From the NCBI GenBank assembly GCA_963693315.1, contig OY856186.1:73739909-73803908 (forward strand): a stretch of DNA of 64,000 bases, given 5' to 3'. The notes beneath the pieces were generated by a model. That model saw nothing but the letters and a program-made list of their open reading frames with translations, was not told the origin of the DNA and made no database searches. How positions within the stretch are numbered: position 1 is the stretch's first letter; each line of letters opens with the position of its first letter. A program made the translations under genes and the position numbers. Positions 11,861-26,039 of this stretch are shown here, in pieces. Origin of the DNA: Diogma glabrata. Lineage: Eukaryota; Arthropoda; Insecta; Diptera; Cylindrotomidae.

Positions 11861-13149
11861 CGCAGATGAATTCTTATACAGATTTTAGAGAACATATTTA
11901 TATTATAGTTGATCAAATTGTTACGATAGACAAATTCCATAGTATTATCCACTTCAAAATGACACCGACTATATTGGAAAATTATTGTAATAATAATAAA
12001 AGTAGATTTTCCCATTCAATTTTCATTCCATTCTTCTTGAACAGAAGAATAAGAAAAGAAAAAAAATGTATAAGAATATTCAACAGTTGAGTAAATTCAA
12101 ACTAAACCTATGTTAACAGGTCTATGGGGAGAAGGAATTACTATTTTATTGCAAATGAAGAATAACAGAAACGTATTATTTTTTTTATTTTATTAATGCG
12201 ATGATTGATTGTGGTGTAGGAGAAGGAAAAAATGGTTTTACTCTTTTGAAATATAATAATTCATTAAGGAGTGTTGGAAGTGGATTTTGTATTTTGAATT
12301 TTCACAATTTCTTCAACTTAAAATCCATCTCTGCCTGCCTTACATTAAATACATTAAATTGAAATTTTGATGAGGGTGAGAAGAACAATTGACTAAATTA
12401 AGCGTTTCTCTAAGACAATCAATTTTCCTTTCCTATCTGTGATTTTCATTTCTGCTTTTCATTTGCTATATCTTTCGTAAGTGATGTGGTTAATTTAATA
12501 TTCTTTGATTTTAAATGTTGTTGAATAGAAATGACTTTTTTTTTGTTTTGTTGAAGTTGGAGCTTGGAAGGAAATAGATAAAAAAAATGAGTTTTTGTTA
12601 TTGTGAAAAATGTGGGTCAACAAGCGATTTATGTATCTTCAAAGAAAATTTGATAGGATTTTTGGTCTGGTTTTGAAGTAATTTATAATGAAAAGTACTG
12701 ATAGATTAGTGGGTGGGCGAGAAAAAAGTTTTAAGATGATTTTCCGAAATGAAGTTGCCTTAACTATACTATATGATGTGCTTATTTAATTTGTTTTTGA
12801 AAACAGACCAGCTTAAAACTTTAATATTATCGGCTAACTGTTCTGCCAACCATACACCTTTTGGCTATAGACCTTGTTATCCATTTAACCTATGTATTTT
12901 TGGAACTTTGAAACTAGTGTCACCGTCACTAAACAACATAAGACTCCTAAGCTAAAATGGATTTTCTAAGATTAATTTTCAATATGCCATCTACCGCATA
13001 TTGAGGAGCTTTTACTGATATGCATCCAGACACAGTAAAAGTTTTTAATAATCTTAGAATGAGGAAAAACCAACCTAAATAAACACAATATTAATATGTG
13101 CGTCCTCCTCGTATAGATAGCACTCAAAATCCATTTTTTTAAAAATAAA
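11861..13149. other. No recognisable feature
   Basis: AT-rich sequence with short frames at 11,821-12,090 (overlapping the preceding repeat) and 12,773-12,955. Neither has a recognisable domain. No hairpin or tandem repeat stands out. Confidence 0.4.
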
Positions 13150-13521
13150 ATCTGTTGTAGAGAAGAGAATTACAATATGTGTTTCAACAACACATACAAA
13201 CCCATTAAAGACCAATGTCCCACAACAACATGGAATGCATTCTTCAATTTTTTTTGTTTTTTTTTATTTTTTGATAAAGAATGGACAACTAAACAATAAA
13301 TCTTTAAAATTTGATTACATAGGCCAATATTTCATGATAGGATAGAGAAAACAAATATAAAACAAAAGATAAAAAGCAAATTTGTTTTAAAAATTTGCAG
13401 CAACAAAACTAAAATAGGGTTACCAATAATGTAGCTAGTGGTATATTCCTTGATCATGTAGAGCAGTTATATAACTCTATATCTGGGGTTTATGATTAAA
13501 CCCCAGATATAGAGTTATATG
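13150..13521 (-). repeat. LINE-derived chimera family, copy 2, with a perfect 23-bp hairpin
   Basis: Colinear with the 54.55-54.93 kb copy: AATATGTGT...AACACATA, then CCCACAACAACATG, AGAATGGACAACTAAACAATA, ATAGGCCAATATTT and TTTGCAGCAACAAAAC. At 13,469-13,491 and 13,498-13,520 two perfect 23-base arms (ATATAACTCTATATCTGG plus GGTTT) flank a 6-base loop. The arm replaces the single GTGATTAAAACC...ATAGTTATATGAAGGC segment of other copies, so the hairpin arose within this copy. Confidence 0.75.
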
Positions 13522-13708
13522 AAGCCGGGACTAGGCCTATTTGCGCCCTAGGCAAGAATAACATTTGACACCCCTACCCACATCTTACTTCTACCAAAAA
13601 AAAATTAAAAAATGTTTTGGTATTCAAATATTAAAAACTCATTGATTAAATAAAAATCATTAAATTAATAGATAAACCATGTTATAAAGTATAAAAGATT
13701 ATAAATTT
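13522..13708 (-). mobile_element. hAT 3'-terminal region belonging to the ZMYM1-like transposase
   Basis: Downstream of the transposase stop the reverse strand reads TAGGGGTGTCAAATG, then GCCTAGGGCGCAAATAGGCC and TAGTCCCGG. From memory of the family, ZMYM1-like hAT elements end in GGGGCGCC / CCTAGGGCGCC / GGGCCGGCCCTG motifs, so this is a decayed 3' end. The 20,240-20,302 segment is a related end. Confidence 0.55.
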
Positions 13709-15256
13709 TTATAAATTAATTTTTCTGGCTTTTATCTCAGCAAACTTATCAATAATTTTGTGATTTGTCAAAATTAATGCTGTCCGTTATTTCAACTTCA
13801 AATGATAAAATACTTAAATTTGATAACTTCTCTTGCCCCAATTATGAACGTAAATAATTTTTTATCAATTTTAATTTGCTAAATGATCTTTCACATGATG
13901 CAGAAGTTACAACCATTGTTAAAACATTCGTAGAGCAATGTCTACATTTAGAAATAAATCTTTCATTTCAAAATCCTAAATTTATTGTAATAATTCAATT
14001 GGATTTGGAAAGTTTAATTCAAAACGCTCAACAATCTGGTATTTTAAACTTAAAATCTCACAACAAAAATCATTTCCATTTATGTCTTCATGATAAATAT
14101 CAGCTAAATTCTTAGCTGCTTTTTCCAAGCTGCTGGTATTTAGTTCAATCAATTTTTTCGATTTTAAAAAGTCGAAATCAGAGTTTATACAGGCAATTTC
14201 CTCCCATTTTGACCTGAGATTTCCATTTAAAACTTTAAAAACATCATGAATTTACCTAAATAACAAATCTTTTGCAGATAATATGTTACTAGGCTCTCCA
14301 ACTTTACATGCGGGTTTTCTGCCACGTTGCTCTGGAAAATCGTCACTGGTGTCAAGACCAAGAGCATTTGAATGGTGAACTCCAATACTTAAGATTTCAT
14401 CCTTTTTGTGCTCTTCAATATCTTTTAACGTTTTCACTAAACCATTTAAATGCTCCATAGTGGTAAATAAACATATTGTTTTCCGTTGCAACAAGTTGTT
14501 CACACGATCAATGTTTATCAAAATAACATCCCAGTAGGACAGAAAAATTAAAAACTTAAAATTTATTTGTTTCAAGAAATTATTGGCATTAAACTGTATC
14601 TCTTTGTCTGAAGATGAGTTTGCAATGTCTTTCAAAACATTACAAACTTCAATAATTTGAGAATTCAGTGCTTTAACAGCTTTTGATTTTGATGACCATC
14701 TTGTATCACTCTAATTTTTGAGAGATATTTTGAGAACAGACATAAGAATTTCCCATCTTTTAACTGACCGAGAAAAGAAAGAAAATAATTTCTGCACGAT
14801 TCCGAACAATGCGATCATCAATGTGCTACTCTTTGCAACGTGTTCACCGCATAAATTTGGAGAATGTGAACTGCATGGTACAAATCTTCCAAATTGATTT
14901 TCCTTAGGAACTCGAGCCTGCACACCCTTAGTCTTAGCAGCCACTGCACTGACTTTATCATAAGTTTGACCTCTAACATCAGAAACATCCAAATCATCTT
15001 CAATAAGCTTTGATAAAATTCGATAGCAATTCCTTCACCGGTTTTTTTAGAACATTCTATAAAATCCACAAGACTTTCTTTTATTAAAACTTTTCTATTG
15101 ATAACTTCCACGTGTCGTAACACTTGGCTTATTTATTCGTCATGAGCGATCGTCTGTAGTACCATCAAACTGAATACTAAAATACTTAGCGAGCTTAACC
15201 TTCTCAATTATAATTCTTCGAACGTTATCACCAAGAAGTTTAATGAACTCATTTCA
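13709..15256 (-). pseudogene. hAT transposase, ZMYM1-like (DUF4371 plus dimerisation domain), broken
   Basis: Pieces in order along the reverse strand fit one transposase. At ~15,255-15,130: AKYFSIQFDGTTDDRS, with the first catalytic Asp region (D-x-T-x-D). At 15,123-14,990: DFIECSKKTGEGIA. At ~14,992-14,711: DVRGQTYD, KGVQARV, FVPCSSHSPNLC, which is the second acidic motif and the Cys/His region. At ~14,700-14,252: DTRWSS followed by a 127-codon frame. At ~13,850-13,709: SASCERSFSKLKLIKNYLRS, the C-terminal dimerisation motif, then GQEKLSNL and a stop at 13,709-13,711. The enzyme would cut and paste hAT DNA with 8-bp duplications. Several frameshifts and stops (one just after DDRS) make it inactive. 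The start is missing; sequence above 15,256 no longer matches. It could instead be a domesticated ZMYM1-type gene, but the decay argues against that. Confidence 0.85.
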
Positions 15257-16274
15257 ACTTTTTACTTCTTACCTTTTCGTTGAATAAATTGTGTAAAATA
15301 GTAGGTTTTATGACTAGTGCGAAAGAGCAATTCAAACAAGAGTGTAGTTTGCATCACGCGATTAGCGAAACTAAAGTGCATCCTATTTGTAATATATGTG
15401 TTCAAAATAATAGGTAGATTCCATATATCTGCTAAATTGTACTAAACTGCTAAAATTAAATATGATTTCAGAAAATCCACCTATTTCATAAAATCGTACG
15501 AAGTCACAAAATTATGTGTACCATACCTTAAAACGCAATTTAACGATTAAAAAATCGAGTGTAAAGCAGGTTATTTTTTTCAATTGAAATAACAATGTGA
15601 AACATTACTATTTTACGCCTTAAAGCGTAAATATTTTTGACTAGGGGGTATCCCGCGGGCTCCACCCCCTCCCCATTTCCCCCTCCCTTCGCACACCAAT
15701 ACACTTTTGCTCTTTTCATCCGGCTTTAATACAACTACTAAGTACTATCCATACATAATCCAACCTCTTCTAATCTATCCTGTGTGCACCTTCTGCTTAA
15801 CTATAATTCTACAAAAACCATCGTGAGGTGTACATACTATAAATTTTTATACGATCAATCACAAATGGTTGAAAATAATAAAAATAAGAAAATACTGAAA
15901 TAGCAGCTTTTTTTCTTCTATATTTTATTTACAGAAAATGAAGCTATGCTAAAATAATGATGGAAAACAAATATTCTATGATTTTTAGCACTATCTGTCA
16001 TATAAATAATTAATTTTCTTATTAATATCGAAATGATATAAATTTGAACGAAACGGCTAAAAGACAATTATAGCAACAATTTTGAAAAACTACATTATCG
16101 AAAAATTCAAATGCCGTAAATAAATCGGTTTAAATTATTAAATGTTTGAAAATGTAAACTATAACACAAACTGTTTTTTGTCCCAAAAATATCAAATGTT
16201 TTCAACCTACATTGTTTTTAAAAATTGTTAAAAATGTATATTTTTCTATGCTGTTATGTTCGCTGTTCTATAGA
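15257..16274. other. Non-coding, with a small G+C-rich islet and half of a diverged repeat pair
   Basis: At ~15,643-15,690 a GC-rich islet (GGGGGTATCCCGCGGGC, then C-rich) interrupts AT-rich DNA. Bases ~15,940-16,090 match 19,625-19,810 (shared ATGATTTTTAGCACT, AATTAATTTTCTT, TAATATCGAAAT, TTTGAACGAAACG). No gene seen. Confidence 0.5.
15940..16090 (+). repeat. Diverged direct repeat, partner at 19.62-19.81 kb
   Basis: Same order of landmarks in both copies: GATTTTTAGCACT, AATTAATTTTCTT, TTAATATCGAAAT, TTTGAACGAAACG, ACTRCATTATCGA. Probably two old copies of one transposable element. Confidence 0.6.
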
Positions 16275-16990
16275 ACAATTTCCTGGTTCTGGTCCTGCCA
16301 TAATAGCGCTAGAAAAGGGAGATAAGAAAAAATTTCAAAAATTAAATTTCTCGTGTTTTGCTTTAAACGATTTAAGTTTGTTTGTGAAGTATATTAAATA
16401 CTCTAAATCAAGCATAATAGTACTATTATATAGCATCTTTTTACCTATATAGGTCCAAAAGCAAAATTAAAACTATCAAAAAATTCCATGCAAAGTTATA
16501 TGGAAATTTTCGATCATTTTCGTGTTTTTTATATGTGCTAGCTAAAATACATTTTACATATTATGCTTGATGATATATTTAATAAGCAAATTAAAATTTT
16601 AAATTGTATAGTACAATGAAAAATTTCATTGACAATTCAACTCTCTAAAAAAAGTTTCAATAAGGTCCAATCAAAACGCTTCATTTACTATTTTTTAGCA
16701 AATCAAAACGATTTGTTTCGATTATTTTTTTCTGGTAGGAAGGAACAGCGAATATTTTCGAATATTTTCCGCCTACTTAATATATTAAATTAAAACCAAA
16801 ATGCACATACAAAATTATGTGAAAATGCAATTTGCAAGTAGTAAAAATGTCCGTTTCCATTCATAAATGATTGCATGTAAATGTTTATTTTTCAAAAATA
16901 AATTACAAATTTATAACATTTATGCGCCTATAAGATGAAATAATATTTAATTTTGTTTGACAACAAAGGAATATGTTGTATGAAATAATG
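16275..16990 (+). repeat. Dispersed repeat, partner at 49.89-50.48 kb
   Basis: Shares AAAATTATGTGAAAATGCAA, AAAAATGTCCGTTT, ATTCATAAATG, AAAAATAAATTACAAATTTA and TTATGCGCCTA with 50.3-50.48 kb. The GCGCTAGAAAAGGGAGATAAG stretch at the left matches GCGCTGCAAAAGGGGGAAAGG at 49.92 kb. No protein. Confidence 0.6.
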
Positions 16991-17045
16991 TTACTATTTC
17001 TGTTCGTTAAATTGTCTGCTAAATACAACTCGTCATCAAATTATT

Positions 17046-17148
17046 AGTCGATTATTTTTCAACATTACCACTCATGCCATTTGAGGTCAAAAATTTCCTC
17101 AAAACCTCAAATGACATTCGTAATAATGATTATGAAAAATAATCGACT
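17046..17148. repeat. ~100-bp imperfect inverted repeat
   Basis: Outer arms AGTCGATTATTTTTC (17,046-17,060) and GAAAAATAATCGACT (17,134-17,148) are exact complements. Inner arms ATTTGAGGT and ACCTCAAAT are also complementary, around a short loop. A small foldback/MITE-like hairpin. Confidence 0.6.
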
Positions 17149-18554
17149 ATTATTTGACGACTCGTTATATTATATATGACAATTTTTAAAATTATTGGAA
17201 GTTGTGTTTGGTATACAATCCTATGTAAATTTTGTGATTTTTTTCTCATATAGATCTTTTGCGGTGAACATCACCGGAACAGAAAAATTGCCCAATACTC
17301 ATTGTTTAACATCTTACTGATCTACATTTAAATTGTATAAGTTAATCGAAGAAAGTATTTTTTCTACTTCAAGCTACGAAAATGTCATTTTAATTTATAG
17401 TAAAACCTATGTGAAAGGGAAACTTTTTCTAAGTAGTGACTGAAAATGTTTTCAGTCACTAGGACTGAAAGTAAATAAGTTTCGGTGGTCGCCTACAGGT
17501 GGTGGTTATTTAAAGAATTGAATATTTGAGATGGAATTTCAATTACTGTTTCTGTTGTTGTTTCGGATGCTGTGTTTATTTCTGTCAAAATCGCAATATT
17601 TTGAAGGGATTTAATATTTTGATCGAATCGAATCGAAACTAATCATTATATCAATTGTGTGTAATTAATTAATTAAATTAATAATGAGTGTGTTTTTTTT
17701 CTATATCGGAGAAATCAGAGCGATAAAATAAAATTTGTATCAGATATATCGTATAATTTTTTCCTCCGATAATTGTCAGATATAAAATATATTCTCTGAG
17801 TTCTTTCCGCCAAAAAAAAAATAAAAAAAATTTATTAAATAAATAAATAAATCTTATTAAAACATTTATTTTTATTTGTTTTTAATTGAAACTTTACCCA
17901 CAATTTTTTAAATTTATACTTTAAACGATGACTTCCAGTCGGTAAAAAATTATCTGTAATATCTGTAAAAGTTTTTAGAGAAAATATATGAACTATTTTC
18001 AAATAAGTGTGTTCCATTTACCACTTTTTCCTTTACTTCTGTACTAAATTTTGTTTTCAAGTTAATTATATCAAATGATGGTAAAGCTACGTGACAAACT
18101 TACGATTCTATTCACCGCCAGAGTTTTTGTCAGTTTAGAGAATAATTTCAAATATGTTTGCCCAAATGCTTATACAAATTTAGAATTTCTAGGCTAAATG
18201 TCATAGTTCTGTCCAGCTTTCTTTAATCGTTTATATTTTGCATGAATCATAATTTTAATTTTCAGAAATTTTTGAATATTTAATTAATTTTCTTAAATTT
18301 AACAAACTCAAAGTAAAATTTAAACTTAAAATTTTGTCAAACTAATAATTTACTTTTACGTTGTTTAGCAATATTGTTTTTCAAAACTGTCAAAACAATT
18401 TATTGTCAAAAAAAATGTCGGTAACGTGTGGTTAGAAAGAATTTGAGTTGTAGTAGATCAAAAATCTAATACACCTCACATTTAAGTCGTTCCATTTAAA
18501 ATTGGGTTCGGGTAGCAAGTTTATCTAAAAGGAACACGGGTATTATTCATATTG
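17149..18554. other. No recognisable feature
   Basis: AT-rich DNA with a short palindromic patch near 17,440 (CTGAAAATGTTTTCAG). A 60-codon reverse frame at 17,835-18,017 has no known domain. Confidence 0.4.
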
Positions 18555-19025
18555 TCAAATTCATCTACTAAAAACGTACGAACCGACATATCTAAATTTG
18601 ACTGTGTAAAAAATAAACAAGATCGCATTTTTACCAGTGTAATATAATGTATTAGGCGGGCTATACACCTGAGCTAAACTATGCGAACTATGTTTTTAAA
18701 AAAGTAATGTTTTAATGCGAATAAAACTTTTTAAAAAAAATGTAATGTTTCAGTTTTTCTTTTCTTTTTTAAAAGTTTTGTTTCCGTAATGTTTTTTTCT
18801 ATAATTACGTTATATTCATTATTTTTAAAAACATAGTTCGCATATTTCGCATAGTTTAGCTCAGGTGTATAGCGCGCCTTGATATTGTGTTCGTCTGTTT
18901 TTATTCCATCTGTAGGCGAACACAATAATAACATTATTTTACACTGGTAAAAATGCGATCTTGTTTATTTTTTACACAGTCAAATTTAGATATGTCGTTT
19001 TGTAAGTTTTTAGTAGATGAATTTG
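18555..19025. mobile_element. Nested ~470-bp inverted repeat (foldback/MITE)
   Basis: Outer arms of ~95 bases (18,555-18,650 and 18,931-19,025) are nearly perfect complements; both contain AGATCGCATTTTTACCAGTG or its complement. Inner arms (18,653-18,700 and 18,822-18,880) begin AGGCGGGCTATACACCTGAG and end in its near complement CTCAGGTGTATAGCGCGCCT. The inner pair looks like a second element inside the first. A small inverted repeat (TATTGTGTTCG / CGAACACAATA) lies between right inner and right outer arms. The reverse frame at 18,731-18,934 is a by-product. Confidence 0.75.
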
Positions 19026-19076
19026 TAAATATTATCATTTATATTTACAAGCGTAGAAAAAATAGCGTTTTCTACG

Positions 19077-19180
19077 CGTGGTAAAAACGTTTTTGCGTTC
19101 CTGAACTTATTCCACTCGACGCTATCGTGTCTCGTGGACAAACCGTTCAGTCACGCAAAAAGAGACGTTTTCACCACTTG
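19077..19180. repeat. ~100-bp hairpin
   Basis: GTGGTAAAAACG plus TTTTTGCGT at the left is mirrored by ACGCAAAAA plus GACGTTTTCACCAC at the right. Just upstream GCGTAGAAAA and TTTTCTACGC form another small hairpin (19,050-19,078). Confidence 0.55.
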
Positions 19181-19624
19181 TATAAAAATCTACTATTACG
19201 AAATGTCGTGTCAAAAAGTGAGGAAATATACCTTTAATTATGTACTTTCATCAATTTGTTTCCTCTTTTCTTTTTTAATAAACTTATTATAAAAACTATC
19301 TACCAACTTTACTATTTAATGTAAAAATTATTCCTTTAAAAAAAGGTCTATGATACTTTCGAAATTCGAATTATTTTTCATAATAAATATTATATTACAT
19401 ATCTTGTGACTAAGTAATTCAAAATAAAAAAGATTTAATTAATAAAACATCAACAAAAATTATAAATATATGTATTATGTAACTTAATTAAAAAAAATCT
19501 CCTGAATGCATTTTAGTTTTTATTAAAACTTCAAATAACTAAAGAAAATGACGTCACACGATGTTTTATGATAAAGCTGTTATATTGCAAGAGAAATACT
19601 CAAATAGTAGTTTTTGTTTTTCCT

Positions 19625-19830
19625 TATTTTAGTTCACAGGAATGAAATTATGGCAAATAATTATCGGAAACCACTATTATATGATTTTTAGCACTGCCTG
19701 TCGAAAAACTAATTAATTTTCTTGTTAATATCGAAATTATAATAATTTGAACGAAACGAGAATTGACAGTGCAATAAAATGCTATAAAAACTGCATTATC
19801 GATCAAATTGCATTATCGTAAAACGAAATG
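19625..19830 (+). repeat. Diverged direct repeat, partner at 15.94-16.09 kb
   Basis: Second copy of the repeat described at 15.94 kb, with a few insertions. Confidence 0.6.
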
Positions 19831-19904
19831 TATGTATGAATAAAATAAAAGTGTGTAAAAAAACAAATTTTAATGTTGTTTAAAAAAAATAAAAAGAAAA
19901 TGTG

Positions 19905-19972
19905 CAACAACCAAGATTCGAACTTCCCAACCTATAAATCATCAGTCGAGCGCGCTACCCATATTGCAATTT
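19905..19972 (-). pseudogene. tRNA-like sequence (tRNA pseudogene or SINE head)
   Basis: On the reverse strand a 64-base unit runs from GCAATAT to GTTGTTGC, so its two ends can pair like an acceptor stem. GGGTAGCGCGCTCG resembles an A box and GTTCGAATC is a good B box. It is about eight bases shorter than a normal tRNA, with the loss in the D arm, and the T stem has mismatches, so it is not functional. The anticodon cannot be read safely. No SINE body is evident downstream. Confidence 0.45.
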
Positions 19973-20239
19973 GAACGTTAGTAAAAAATAGACTAAAGGA
20001 TAGATAAAGATTGAACGTTACGCTCGTAGTAGAAGGATAGACTCACGGCTATTATATTATGGATAACATACTACACTCAGAAGAAAAACAGATACTTTAA
20101 CTCAATTTTCGAAGAAAACATACATATATTTACAGATTTATGTTATGTGAAACTTTTTGGCTGAAAGTAGTTTTTTATACATAAAAGTTTTTTTTGATTG
20201 ATTACGTTTATACGTTGATTGAAGCGTGAATTAATAATT

Positions 20240-22425
<2,186 letters not shown>

Positions 22426-24303
22426 GACGCTGATGCATAGGCTGATTTCATCACCCTGGAACACAGTGTTCTGGATGGATAGTGTGCTTATATCCATCAA
22501 ATACTTCAACTATAATGGCTAACTATTATTAAAGATTTCATGTTGTTCTAATTATAAAAACCAGGTCCTCCAGAGACCCCCACCACTTTGTTTATAGTCG
22601 CTCAAAAGCTTATCAGTTCCTTCTCATATAAATCTCTATCTTTTGCTACAGTTTAATCAAAATTAGTTCAATAAAGAATGCTTTATAGCATCCCAGCAGA
22701 TAAAAATCTATTAAACGAATAGAAAAAGTAAAGAAAAATTTTTACCGGAAGTGACAAATTGGAAGTTGAAATGCAGAACTGTTACAAATCATACTCTAAG
22801 CATATTTACCAAGTTTAATAAAAATCGATAAACGCAGGAACTGTTGTTATTGAAGTTTCAAATAAACAGGTGCTTGGAAGGCCCTCCCCCACCACTTCCC
22901 CATCCCAATATTGTCCAAAAACTAATTAGTTCCTTGTCATTCAAATCTCCATCTTTAATCAAAGCCTTATTAAAATTGATTAATGAACGCTCCAAAGTGA
23001 GAAAAGTTAGCAGTTATATGGTTGAAATGCCACTTTGATTAATGTGTTCCAAAAGTTAATCATTATCTCGTTATCGTTAATCTCACACTAACTGAAACCT
23101 TTTTCATAAGAACTTTTTCATCATAATTGCTTCAATATTATAGACTGTAATGTGAATAAAGGCACTGAGAAAAATGCAAAAAATTGCAAAACATAAAATT
23201 TTTACCGGAAGTTGGAATGCAGAACTGTTGTGAACCGTACTGAATTCTTCCAATTCGATTATCAGGTACAGATGTTATTGAGCTTTAAAAAAACAGGTAC
23301 TCGGTGACTCTCCATTACTTTTTTTCATCGCAAAAACCAATTTGCATCTTTTTTTAAAGTTTCATCAAAATTAAATCACGAACGAATGTTGTATGTTCAC
23401 AACAAACATAAAAAATATATAGTCAGAAAAATCACCTGTTGTACGGTATGCCCCCAAACCTTTGTCCAATGTATTCCGAAAGCTAATGAAATCATTGGTT
23501 AAAGCCTTTTACCAACGTTTCGTGAGAATCGATTTGTAACTGTAGACTATAGTAGGGATAAACAGGGATAGAAGTCCCCGGAGCACCTGTTTATTTTTGA
23601 AAGCTAAATAACATCTATACCTAATAATCGAATTGGTTGAAACTTGGTACAAAAGCATCAAGTACGGTTCACAACAGTTCCGCATCCCAACTGTCGGTGT
23701 TTCACTTCGGTAAAAAATTTTATTCAGAAAAAATTTATGGAAATTGTTTCAGCTGATGTGAAAAGATAACGATTAACTTTTAGAACACATCGATCAAAGT
23801 GGCGGAGGGTCCACCATACAACTGCGACCTTTCCTCACTTTGTTTTTAAAGTTTGTTGGAAGCATACAGACTTCGTTCAATAAACAATTTTGATAAGACT
23901 TTGACCAAAGATGGAGAGTTGAATTATAAAGTACTGATTAGTTTTTGGATGATATTGGGATAAGTGGTAGGACCTTCCAAGCACTTGTTTATTATGTTAT
24001 TTGTTATTTAAAACTTCAATAACAGTTTCTGATAATCGATTTTTATTAAACTTGGTTCTAATGCTTAGAGTACGATTTGTTCAGTTCATTTCAACTTCCA
24101 GTTTGTCACTTCCGGTAATAACAAAACTTTTTACTTTTCTATTCGTACAATAGAATTTATGTTTGTTTTGATACAACGGCTTTCTTTAGTGAACTAATTT
24201 TGATTAACTTTAGCAAAATATGGATCTCAGCTTGTTTTTAAGCTACAAATGGAGAACATGTTTTTTCCAGAGTTATGGTCAAGTCAGTCTATGCATCAGC
24301 GTC
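22426..24303. mobile_element. Foldback-like element: tandem units in two opposing arms
   Basis: Ends are complementary: GACGCTGATGCATAG at 22,426-22,440 and CTATGCATCAGCGTC at 24,289-24,303. Left of ~23,570 three diverged ~300-400-bp units follow each other (starting ~22,560, ~22,865, ~23,280), sharing CAGGT(G/C)CT(T/C)GG, TTTACCGGAAGTGACAAATT, GAAATGCAGAACTGTT and AATCGATAA motifs. Right of it the same motifs appear inverted (CACCTGTTTATT, AACAGTTCCGCATCC, CTTCCAGTTTGTCACTTCCG). Tandem repeats inside long inverted arms define foldback (FB) elements. The 64-codon frame at 22,844-23,038 is repeat DNA. Confidence 0.75.
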
Positions 24304-25269
24304 GCCTTTGTTATATTTTCATAATAGGAACCCTAAAATGAAAATTTATATTGCGTTTATCGGATTTACTTGTTATTTCATGTAGTGGTAAATACAGATG
24401 TCAGGTGTGTGCCGGGATCGGGGCGGAATCAGGAAATACTGTTAACCGTTCACAGGATGATCATAAACGAGACCACTTAGTTACCAGATGATCTTCAAGT
24501 GTATACATATAGTCTTACTAGGTAAAGTTAATCTCTGTGTGAACTGCATTAATTTGTCTTCGCTACTCCTGAGATTAGAATTTCTGATTTCTCGAACTTG
24601 TTTTATCAACGATTGTGTTTCTCGAAAAATCGAGAATAATTATTTGAATTTCTCGAGATTTTCGAGAATTATTAAAAATTATTTTGAACAAGAAATTGAT
24701 TCATAACAAAAAAAAATTAACTAAATATTGCTCATATGAATTTTTTTATTCAATATGCATTAAACAATATATTTTTTATATTGTCGGGATATGTCGATAT
24801 AATGCTGTCATTGTAATTGGAAGAATCAATTTCTGGACTTACTTTTGAATAATTTTCGAGAAATGTTTTTCGCTGTTTTAATAGTTTTGCTTGTAAAGCC
24901 AATAGAAAAAAAAATCGTCTTCCTCGGATTGGTTAAGTGACATTGGATTTTGTAGAAATTTCAATGGTGAAACTATTAGGTGAAAATAACTAAGCTATCT
25001 CTTCTTTTACAAATTTGAGATTGTATTTCAAATAACAATTTGGAGCTTACATATGTCTGAATTATTTTTCTGAAGAGATTTGAATAGAAATTTTGGGTTC
25101 CCTTTGCAGATAATAATGAGGCAGCCTAACGGTTGAGAGTTTTTATTTATTTTGTGACTTGTTGAACCACATCATCTTTTTTTGTATTCGATAAATGATT
25201 TAAATTTAGAATATTTGAAGTAACATAATGTCAATGTAATCCAGAAGATGGCCTAACAAGCTGAAATAT
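24304..25269. other. No recognisable gene
   Basis: AT-rich with a local cluster of CTCGAGA / TCTCGAAA motifs at 24,590-24,665. The 72-codon frame at 24,488-24,706 covers that cluster and has no known domain. Confidence 0.4.
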
Positions 25270-25277
25270 ATATAGAG

Positions 25278-26039
25278 TAGGGTTTCTCAAACGGGATCCC
25301 GTTTTCTCCGGGATCCCGGGGGTAGATTTTCATCCCGTTTTCCCGGGATTTCATCCCGGGATCCCGGGTATCCCGCTAATTTTTATTAACATGCTTTTGT
25401 CCTTTTTTCAAAGATATTAAAAGTTTTCTCACTCGAAAATCGAGTAGTTTAGTTAATTCTTTTCCCTCTGTAGTAATTAATTTCATTCAAAATTAGGAAA
25501 ATGTTTTTTTTGACACATATGGTATCATGGTTTTTTTGTATGGTTTTTTTGACACATATAAACACAACAAATTAAAACCAATCAAACTTAAAATAGGTAG
25601 ATTTTTCTGAGAAATCTACCTAAAACTTGCGCTTCATTTCTCTTAATTTATGTTTAATGGTTCTCTTGGACGGATCGTTCAATGGATGGTTCAATGGACA
25701 TTTCGTCACGAAAATTCGGACAAAATTGAGTGATGGTGCCATTGACAACATAGTTTTTTGAAAAATTGTTTAAAAATTAGTATTATGAATTTATTTTTGT
25801 TTTGTTTTTATGTATTCTTTTTTATTTAATTTTTGAAGTTTTTTTAATTAAAAATAATGGAAATTTAAAAATCAATAGCGCATTTTTTGTGCTGTTTTAA
25901 TTTTACACATTTTTCTACCACCCAATTAGAAAAATCAAGCTCTTTAGCGTTTCCCGGGATTTCCCGGGATCCCGGGAATTTAATATTTTTTGTCCCGGCT
26001 TCCCGGGATTTGAATTTCTACGGGAAATGAGAAACCCTA
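25278..26039. mobile_element. Non-autonomous hAT element, 762 bp, with perfect 8-bp target duplication
   Basis: Ends TAGGGTTTCTCA (left) and inverted TAGGGTTTCTCATTTC (right). Both flanks carry ATATAGAG (25,270-25,277 and 26,040-26,047), the 8-bp duplication typical of hAT transposition. Clusters of CCCGGGATCCCGGG and TCCCGGGAT motifs lie next to both ends, while the core is AT-rich and non-coding. The clusters are probably transposase-binding sites (inference from other hAT elements). The perfect duplication suggests a fairly recent insertion. Confidence 0.9.

Noticed and set aside
22844..23038. 64-codon frame with PPPPLPHP as a small gene
   Set aside because: It lies in one unit of the foldback array and is not open in the sister units.
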